Source: JACMLC01 sp963817025
GTDB lineage: Bacteria > Acidobacteriota > Blastocatellia > Pyrinomonadales > Pyrinomonadaceae
Assembly: GCA_963817025.1 (NCBI GenBank)
Contig: CAWFML010000005.1
Span: 1,426,001-1,490,000, forward strand
DNA length: 64,000 nt
Direction of reading: 5' to 3'
The notes beneath the pieces were generated by a model. That model saw nothing but the letters and a program-made list of their open reading frames with translations, did no database searches and had not been told where the DNA came from. The stretch's first letter is position 1. Each line of letters begins with the position of its first letter. Positions 58,800 to 64,000 of the stretch are shown piece after piece. The translations under genes were made by a program, and so were the position numbers.

Positions 58800-59607
58800 T
58801 AAGATTCCTTTCAAGTTCCAGCCGCACGCTCTGTTCTGTCCACGCTTGCTGGTTAAAGATATAAATGCGCGAAGTTGTTGAAAGCGCGCTCAGTGGTTCG
58901 TCTGTCGAGACGCCGAGGCTCGCTTTGCAAAGAGGGGCGCGAAGGCCGCCGCCCGTTGCCAGATAATTGTTAACGCGATGGCTGTCTGCGCCCATGCTGA
59001 AGAACATCGGCACGGCCTCGTCCACGGGCAACTCATCCAGCCAGTTATCGAAAATGCACCATGAAGCGAGAGCCGTGATCGAGAGCGGCATTGATTCCGG
59101 CAAACGCCTTCGCACCTCAAAGAGCAACTCTCTGTAAAACTCTCGCTCGGAGCCGGTCGCGTCAAAATCAATCTGGAGGGCTGCGACATTTTGTTGCTGC
59201 GCGCTCTGTAGAAGAGCTTCGACAATCTCCGCACGTTGTTGAGTTGAAAGAAGCGGCTCTGTTTGATGCTGGACTTCAATCCGCACGACTGCGATGAGCG
59301 TTGTGCCTGCCGGAACTTTTAGCGGTTGCAGGCGCGGGCGCGCGATTGTTTGATTCCCGCGCAGGTAGATTGTCCGGGCCAGAAAGGCCACGCCTACTTG
59401 TTTCGGATTGATGAATTCAAGATTTTCGGGACGCTCCCATGCCCAGAGAAAAATTTTTGGAAAGCCGGACATGTGCGAGCTTCGAGGCGCAGCGTCGTGG
59501 GCCAAAATCCTGTCTGCACGCAGGCGCAGGTACAGCGTCGCCAGTCCTGTGCATAACAGGAGCAGTCCAATAATGGTGAGCGCGCCGCGCTTTTTGAAGA
59601 AGGACAT
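58780..59607 (-). CDS. DUF3142 family membrane-anchored protein
   Basis: A 275-aa protein with an N-terminal membrane anchor (about 10-28). Features are FLWAWERPENLEFINPKQVGVAFLA, VVRIEVQHQ, VAALQIDFDATGSEREFYRELL and LPLSITALASWCIFDNWLDELPVDEAVPMFFSMGAD, which match DUF3142, a TIM-barrel-like glycoside-hydrolase-like family. The DFDAT and ALASWC stretches correspond to strand ends where catalytic acids would be. Probably periplasmic, acting on a polysaccharide, but this is inferred. It overlaps the next gene's start by 20 bp, forming a two-gene unit. Confidence 0.75.
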   Translation of the reverse strand: MSFFKKRGALTIIGLLLLCTGLATLYLRLRADRILAHDAAPRSSHMSGFPKIFLWAWERPENLEFINPKQVGVAFLARTIYLRGNQTIARPRLQPLKVPAGTTLIAVVRIEVQHQTEPLLSTQQRAEIVEALLQSAQQQNVAALQIDFDATGSEREFYRELLFEVRRRLPESMPLSITALASWCIFDNWLDELPVDEAVPMFFSMGADSHRVNNYLATGGGLRAPLCKASLGVSTDEPLSALSTTSRIYIFNQQAWTEQSVRLELERNLNEKLVP

Positions 59608-59643
59608 GTGTCGTGTGGTTAAGAACGCCAAACAAAAACAGGA

Positions 59644-59745
59644 TTAGCCACAGAGGCAGGGAGACACAAAGAAAGAAAAGCAGATGAAAGAAATGCTAAA
59701 TAACATGTCCATCGCTTTCTCAGTATCTGCGGTGTCTCTGTGGCC
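59644..59745. repeat. Inverted repeat, CCACAGAGG family (copy C3, degenerate)
   Basis: TTAGCCACAGAGGCAGGGAG and following ACAC pair with GGTGTCTCTGTGGCC at the right end, with mismatches and a loop of about 55 nt. Confidence 0.65.
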
Positions 59746-59847
59746 GGGTTTTGCTGGACATTCTAAATTTATCTGCGCTTAGTCGAACGCTCCGCAGTGT
59801 ACAACAGCCTGATAACGAAAAAGAAACGCTCCGTAAACCTCGCGCGG

Positions 59848-59877
59848 TTAGGGCATCGGCAAGGTATTTGCTATACT
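59848..59877 (+). promoter_or_regulatory. Candidate promoter of ETF-QO
   Basis: TATACT (59872-59877) makes a good -10 box. A weak -35 (TTAGGG, 59848-59853) lies 18 bp upstream. The expected start falls at the left edge of the palindromic operator. Confidence 0.45.
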
Positions 59878-59881
59878 CACG

Positions 59882-59903
59882 AAAATGAATGACCATTCAT
59901 TTT
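59882..59903. promoter_or_regulatory. 22-bp palindromic operator, TetR/FadR-like
   Basis: AAAATGAATG and CATTCATTTT are perfect inverted 10-bp arms around AC. TGAATGA...TCATTCA-type palindromes are the operators of TetR-family fatty-acid regulators such as Bacillus FadR. It overlaps the likely transcription start of ETF-QO, 56 bp before its GTG, a position suited to repression relieved by acyl-CoA. No regulator gene is in the window. Confidence 0.6.
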
Positions 59904-59958
59904 ATGTCAACTGTGCCGTGCCGGGCGGGCGGTAAATTTTCGTTCAGGAGCGAAAAGC

Positions 59959-61677
59959 GTGGAGAGAATTGAAAGAGAAGTTCTTGAGATGGATGTGGTT
60001 TTCGTCGGCGCAGGCCCGGCGAACCTGAGCGGCGCGCTTCATTTATCGCGGCTCGTCAAAGAGCACAACGAAGCCGTCGAGAGCGGGAAGAAAGAGGGCC
60101 AGCCGCTCGGAGAAATCGAAATCGGCGTTATCGAGAAAGGCTCTTATGTCGGCGCGCACATTCTTTCCGGCGCGGTGATGGACCCGCGCGCCCTGCGTGA
60201 ACTGATCCCGGATTTTGAAGAGCAGGGCGCGCCGCTCGAATCTCCTGTCAAGGAAGATTATTTTCTTTATCTCACAGAGAAGCGCGCGATACGCTCTCCG
60301 ATAACGCCTCCGCCGCTCAAGAATCACGGGTATTTCATAGTCTCTCTCAATCGTCTGACGGCGTGGCTCGGAGAAAAATGCGAAGAGGCGGGCGTTAATA
60401 TTTTCCCGGAATTTCCCGGCGCAGATATGCTCTATGATGCACAGGATAGAGTCATAGGCGTGCGTACAGGCGACAAGGGGATTGACAAGGAAGGGAAGCC
60501 GAAAGCCAATTTCGAGCCGGGCGTTGACCTCCATGCAAAAGTCACAGTGCTCGGCGAAGGGCCGCGCGGCTCTTTGACCAAGATGCTGTCGCAGCGTCTT
60601 AATCTCAACGACGGGCGCGAGCCGCAGGTCTACAGCATCGGCGTCAAAGAGCTTTGGGAACTGCCCGATGATCGTTATCCGGCGGGGCGCGTGACGCATA
60701 CGCTCGGTTTTCCTTCTGACGCGAAGACGTATGGCGGCGGCTGGGTTTACGGTTTGCAGAATCGCATCATCAACATCGGTTATGTGACAGGGCTTGATTA
60801 CAAAGACCCTTTGCTCGACCCGCATGCGGAGTTTCAGCGTTTCAAACAGCATCCGCACATCTCAAAACTGCTCGAAGGCGCAAAGATGATTCGTTACGGG
60901 GCGAAGACGATTGCAGCGGGCGGGTGGCATGCGATGCCGCAGATTTACGCGGACGGTGTGCTCCTGGTTGGCGACTGCGCGGGCTTTCTTAACTCGCAAA
61001 GATTGAAGGGCATTCACACGGCCATCAAGAGCGGGATGCTGGCCGCCGAAGCGATTTTTAGCGCGCTCGTGAAAAATGATTTCTCGGCGCAGCAACTGAG
61101 CCGCTATGAAAGATTGGTCAAGCGTAGCTGGATTATGCCGGAGCTGCGTCGTGTGAGAAATTTCCACGCGGGCTTTCGTCATGGACGCTGGCTCGGGATG
61201 GCAAATGCCGGGTTGCAGTTCATCACTGGCGGTCGTTCATGGGGCTTGTTTGACCGCGCGGCGGCAGAGTCCGGGCATGAAGCGATGCAGAAGCTCGCTG
61301 ACTATGGCTACAAGGGCGACAACCTAGAGCAGCGTTACGAGGGCTTGCGCTTTGACGGCAAGATTACTTTCAACAAGCTGACGGATGTCTATCATGCTGC
61401 GGTCGGGCATGACGAAGACCAGCCGGTGCACCTGCATGTGCTCGATACAAATATTTGCGCCGAACGTTGCGCGGAAGAGTATGGCAATCCGTGCCAGCGT
61501 TTCTGTCCGGCTGCCGTTTACGAGATGGTCGAAGACAATGCTTCAGGCAAGCGGCGGCTGCAAATCAATTTTTCAAACTGCGTGCATTGCAAGACCTGTG
61601 ACATCATGGACCCGTACCAGATCATCAACTGGGTCACGCCCGAAGGCGGCGGCGGGCCTGACTATAAAGGGATGTAA
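59959..61677 (+). CDS. Electron transfer flavoprotein-ubiquinone oxidoreductase
   Basis: A 572-aa ETF-QO. The FAD-binding N-terminus MDVVFVGAGPANLSGALHL (about 11-29) is followed by IEKGSYVGAHILSGAVMDPRAL. The quinone-side region has RLKGIHTAIKSGMLAAEAIFSAL. The C-terminal 4Fe-4S domain has CAERC...NPCQRFCPAAVYE and FSNCVHCKTCDIMDP. It passes electrons from fatty-acid and amino-acid dehydrogenases, via ETF, to quinone at the inner face of the membrane. GTG 59959 has AGGAG eight bases upstream. It stands alone behind a promoter and a FadR-like operator. No etfAB in the window. Confidence 0.95.
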   Translation: MERIEREVLEMDVVFVGAGPANLSGALHLSRLVKEHNEAVESGKKEGQPLGEIEIGVIEKGSYVGAHILSGAVMDPRALRELIPDFEEQGAPLESPVKEDYFLYLTEKRAIRSPITPPPLKNHGYFIVSLNRLTAWLGEKCEEAGVNIFPEFPGADMLYDAQDRVIGVRTGDKGIDKEGKPKANFEPGVDLHAKVTVLGEGPRGSLTKMLSQRLNLNDGREPQVYSIGVKELWELPDDRYPAGRVTHTLGFPSDAKTYGGGWVYGLQNRIINIGYVTGLDYKDPLLDPHAEFQRFKQHPHISKLLEGAKMIRYGAKTIAAGGWHAMPQIYADGVLLVGDCAGFLNSQRLKGIHTAIKSGMLAAEAIFSALVKNDFSAQQLSRYERLVKRSWIMPELRRVRNFHAGFRHGRWLGMANAGLQFITGGRSWGLFDRAAAESGHEAMQKLADYGYKGDNLEQRYEGLRFDGKITFNKLTDVYHAAVGHDEDQPVHLHVLDTNICAERCAEEYGNPCQRFCPAAVYEMVEDNASGKRRLQINFSNCVHCKTCDIMDPYQIINWVTPEGGGGPDYKGM

Positions 61678-62057
61678 CCTTCGACGGTCTATAAGCCGAC
61701 ACAGCAAGTTAGCAGAGCTTCAAACAGAGAAGTAAAGGCTCTGACAAAATAAAGGGAAATGAATCTTTACGCTTCATTTCCCTTTTCAATTTTATATCTC
61801 CTTCTGCGTCTCTACGGCAAACCTTATCCGAAGCCGGGTTAAGCTGAAAACTCTTTGCAATGAGCGTGAAGTTGGCATAGTATCTTTTCGCGTCGCCCTA
61901 TTCCCCACGAATGCCTGGCTAAAATCATATAGCAAGGATTCTCTAAAAGTCTTTATTCAGTAATTCATTTTCGTTAGTCTTTTCATCGCCTACAACCAAA
62001 TAGAAACTCGCACAGGTGTTTGAGCATTTCAGCAAGACACAAGCCTAAGGAGTCGTT
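61678..62057. other. Intergenic region with terminator, no gene seen
   Basis: About 380 bp. It contains the ETF-QO terminator (61750-61786) and, presumably, the promoter of the metalloprotease gene. No open frame or repeat is supported. Confidence 0.55.
61750..61786 (+). terminator. Rho-independent terminator of ETF-QO
   Basis: AAAGGGAAATGAA pairs with TTCATTTCCCTTTT across a 9-nt loop, followed by CAATTTTATAT. Confidence 0.85.
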
Positions 62058-64000
62058 ATGAGAATCAACAAGCGTGCGGAACGAGCTTATTCGTCAGGCC
62101 GTAGTGTGTATGCCCGTTCGATAATTTTCCGTGTGATGATGGTCTTGATGTGCCTGCTTGTGCTGGCTGCCGGAATCCTTCTCGCTCCAAAACGTCAGGC
62201 CGAGGCAAGCTCTGCTCCGCAGGAAGAGCAAAGGGCGGGCAAGAAAAGCTCGTCAGGCGACTTCGCTTCACTGCCCTTGCAGGTAGAAAAATCGAGCGAC
62301 GGAATCTGGACCAGAATCGAAGAGAGCGTCATTGAACGGCGTGGTGAGAGACAGATAGTGCCGGAAGCATATCTCACCCTCAGATTGAATAAAGCCGCGC
62401 TCGTGCAACTGCTCAATCAGGCTCCGAAGGAATTCAGCGCAGATGCCAGAGAGAGGCCGGTGGTCTTAGAACTGCCGATGCCGGATGGCGCTTTTCAAAG
62501 ATTTCGCATCGAGGAATCTCCGATCATGGAGCCGGAACTGGCTGCGAAGTTTCCGGAAATTAAAACTTATAAAGGTCAGAGCCTTGACGACCCGACGGCA
62601 ACAACGCGCTTTGATCTGACGCCGCAGGGATTTCATGCCATCATCCTTTCAACTCAAAACACCGTCTACATAGACCCGTATGCGAAAGGCGATACGGATA
62701 ATTACATCACTTATGACAAGCGTGATGTGCGTCGCACCGGAGAGCCGTTCCGGTGTTTTGTTAATAGCGAGAAATCTGTTGAGAGGCTCGGCCTTTCACC
62801 GCTCGCCTCGGATGTCTCGAACGGCGTAACGCTGAGAACGTATCGTCTGGCGGTGGCGGCGACGGGCGAGTACACGGCCTTTCACGGCGGAACGGTCGCG
62901 CTCGGACAGGCCGCCATCGTGACGGCGATGAATCGTGTCAACGGTATCTACGAGCGTGAGGTTTCGCTGCGAATGGTGCTGGTGGCAAATAATTCGAGCG
63001 TCGTCTATACAAACGCAGTCACAGACCCGTACACGAATGACGACGGCTTTGCGATGTTAACCCAGAATCAGGCGAATCTTACCGTAGCCATCGGCACGGC
63101 CAACTATGACATCGGCCACGTGTTCAGCACCGGCGGCGGCGGCGTGGCCGCGCTCGGCTCTCCCTGCAATGCTTCGGCCAAAGCGCAGGGCGTCACAGGC
63201 TCGCCAAGCCCGACGGGTGACGCGTTCTGGGTGGATTATGTGGCGCATGAGATGGGCCACCAGTGGGGCGGCAATCATACTTTTAACGGTACGACATTAA
63301 ACTGCGGGGGCGGCAACCGCGAACCGACGGCTGCGTATGAGCCGGGCAGCGGCTCGACCATACAGGGCTACGCGGGCATCTGCGCCGCTGAGAACTTGCA
63401 GTCGAACAGCAACGATTATTTTCACGTCAAAAGCCTTGAAGAGATTGTCGCTTTCATCACTTCAGGAAACGGCAGCACCTGCGACGCGACATCTGCCACG
63501 GGCAACACCATTCCGACTGTCAACGGCGGGACGGATTTCAATATCCCTGCTAACACGCCTTTCACCTTGACGGCGACCGGCAGCGATGGCGACGGCGATG
63601 CTTTGACTTACTGCTGGGAACAGTATGATCTTGGCGCACAGGGGCCGCCGAATACAGATGACGGCAGCCGCCCGATTTTCCGCTCTTACTCGCCCACCAC
63701 CAGTCCTGCGCGAACGTTTCCGAGCCTGCAATACATTTTGAACAACGCCAATGTTCCTCCGGCGACGTACGCTTGCCCGACAGGGACATGCCTGACCGGA
63801 GAATCACTACCGGCCACGACACGCAATCTGACCTTTCAGGTCACTACACGCGACAATCGGGCTAACGGCGGCGGCATCAATACGGATACGGTTGAAGTCA
63901 ATACCACCAACACAGGCGCGGCCTTCGCCGTCACTCAGCCGAACACGGCTGTGACGTGGGCCTCCAGTTCGACGCAAACCGTGACATGGAACGTAGCGAG
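62058..64000 (+). CDS. Secreted reprolysin-like (M12B) metalloprotease, 3' end cut by window
   Basis: A partial gene, 647 codons open to the window edge. A signal-anchor (about 23-42, MMVLMCLLVLAAGILLAP) precedes a propeptide-like region (about 60-260). The catalytic domain has VDYVAHEMGHQWGGNHTF, giving zinc ligands HExxHxxGxxH (about 397), after GHVFSTGGGGVAALGSPC, a reprolysin-like pattern. Downstream is IPANTPFTLTATGSDGDGDALTYCWEQYD, a PKD/cadherin-like beta-sandwich. Large secreted proteases of this type are common in Acidobacteriota and Bacteroidota and often end in a sorting or anchoring domain, here outside the window. AAGGAGTCGTT before the ATG supports the start. Confidence 0.88.
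   Translation, partial: MRINKRAERAYSSGRSVYARSIIFRVMMVLMCLLVLAAGILLAPKRQAEASSAPQEEQRAGKKSSSGDFASLPLQVEKSSDGIWTRIEESVIERRGERQIVPEAYLTLRLNKAALVQLLNQAPKEFSADARERPVVLELPMPDGAFQRFRIEESPIMEPELAAKFPEIKTYKGQSLDDPTATTRFDLTPQGFHAIILSTQNTVYIDPYAKGDTDNYITYDKRDVRRTGEPFRCFVNSEKSVERLGLSPLASDVSNGVTLRTYRLAVAATGEYTAFHGGTVALGQAAIVTAMNRVNGIYEREVSLRMVLVANNSSVVYTNAVTDPYTNDDGFAMLTQNQANLTVAIGTANYDIGHVFSTGGGGVAALGSPCNASAKAQGVTGSPSPTGDAFWVDYVAHEMGHQWGGNHTFNGTTLNCGGGNREPTAAYEPGSGSTIQGYAGICAAENLQSNSNDYFHVKSLEEIVAFITSGNGSTCDATSATGNTIPTVNGGTDFNIPANTPFTLTATGSDGDGDALTYCWEQYDLGAQGPPNTDDGSRPIFRSYSPTTSPARTFPSLQYILNNANVPPATYACPTGTCLTGESLPATTRNLTFQVTTRDNRANGGGINTDTVEVNTTNTGAAFAVTQPNTAVTWASSSTQTVTWNVA

Larger units (their letters stand above)
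59608..59958. other. Intergenic region between divergent units (repeat C3, promoter and operator)
   Basis: About 350 bp. It holds repeat C3 (59644-59745), then a candidate promoter and a palindromic operator before ETF-QO. Confidence 0.6.

Overview
The window looks like chromosomal DNA of an aerobic Gram-negative bacterium. My best guess is Acidobacteriota, class Blastocatellia or a relative of Chloracidobacterium. That rests on the overall gene mix: a Rieske/cytochrome b complex with an octahaem c-type protein, an A-type cytochrome oxidase with two subunit III genes, System II cytochrome c maturation, a magnesium-chelatase-type locus, secreted M1, M14 and M12B peptidases, and many short hairpin repeats between genes. 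I could not test it by phylogeny. No rRNA, tRNA, CRISPR array, prophage or complete insertion sequence was seen.

Layout. 1-2.6 kb (minus): ccsA (cut by the window edge) and resB for cytochrome c maturation. 2.6-4.1 kb: a small secreted protein, a transposase remnant, and clustered 12-bp iteron-like words. 4.1-11.8 kb (plus): a tetrapyrrole metal-chelatase locus with a VTT-family membrane protein, a fused BchI-BchD ATPase, the C-terminal half of BchH, a DUF104/PIN toxin-antitoxin pair, and then the N-terminal half of BchH. The H subunit is therefore split and its halves are in reversed order around a toxin-antitoxin module. This is the most striking feature of the window. 11.9-13.1 kb (minus): an unknown protein and a glutaredoxin-like protein. 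13.4-30.1 kb (plus): a respiratory supercluster running Rieske, cyt b N-part, cyt b C-part, octaheme c protein, lipoprotein cupredoxin, ctaB, coxB, coxA, two coxC-type genes, subunit IV, a small CPLC protein, an acyl-CoA synthetase, two small proteins and a DUF420 protein. 30.3-33.3 kb: a HEAT/lipoyl-hairpin protein, a two-cluster ferredoxin and small stress or membrane proteins. 33.5-38.4 kb: a Tam-like methyltransferase, M1 and M14 peptidases and a 48-aa Lmo0937-like membrane peptide. 39.1-45.9 kb: FtsH, a winged-helix/nuclease-like gene overlapping mutS, a DMT transporter and a 51-aa acidic protein. 45.9-49.6 kb (minus): pdhA-pdhB-pdhC. 50.1-52.6 kb: an HD-GYP/GAF/GGDEF sensor. 53.1-56.3 kb: an RNase D-like exonuclease and a YyaL/SSP411 protein, bracketed by two inverted copies of one element. 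56.5-59.6 kb: two secreted or membrane-anchored proteins of unknown role. 60-61.7 kb: ETF-ubiquinone oxidoreductase behind a palindromic operator. 62 kb to the end: a secreted M12B-like metalloprotease, cut by the window edge.

How the parts fit. ETF-QO and the acyl-CoA synthetase suggest fatty-acid oxidation feeding quinol to the Rieske/cyt b/octaheme complex. The lipoprotein copper protein may carry electrons on to the aa3-type oxidase. CcsA and ResB would mature the eight haems. PDH makes acetyl-CoA. The chelatase genes imply (bacterio)chlorophyll-type Mg chelation, and so possible phototrophy, but no other bch or reaction-centre gene lies in the window.

A second theme is at least six families of short inverted repeats built from simple 'words'. 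They sit within a few bases of stop codons, several of them inside operons. In at least three genes (mutS, bchH-N and the M14 peptidase) word sequence has been captured into the reading frame.
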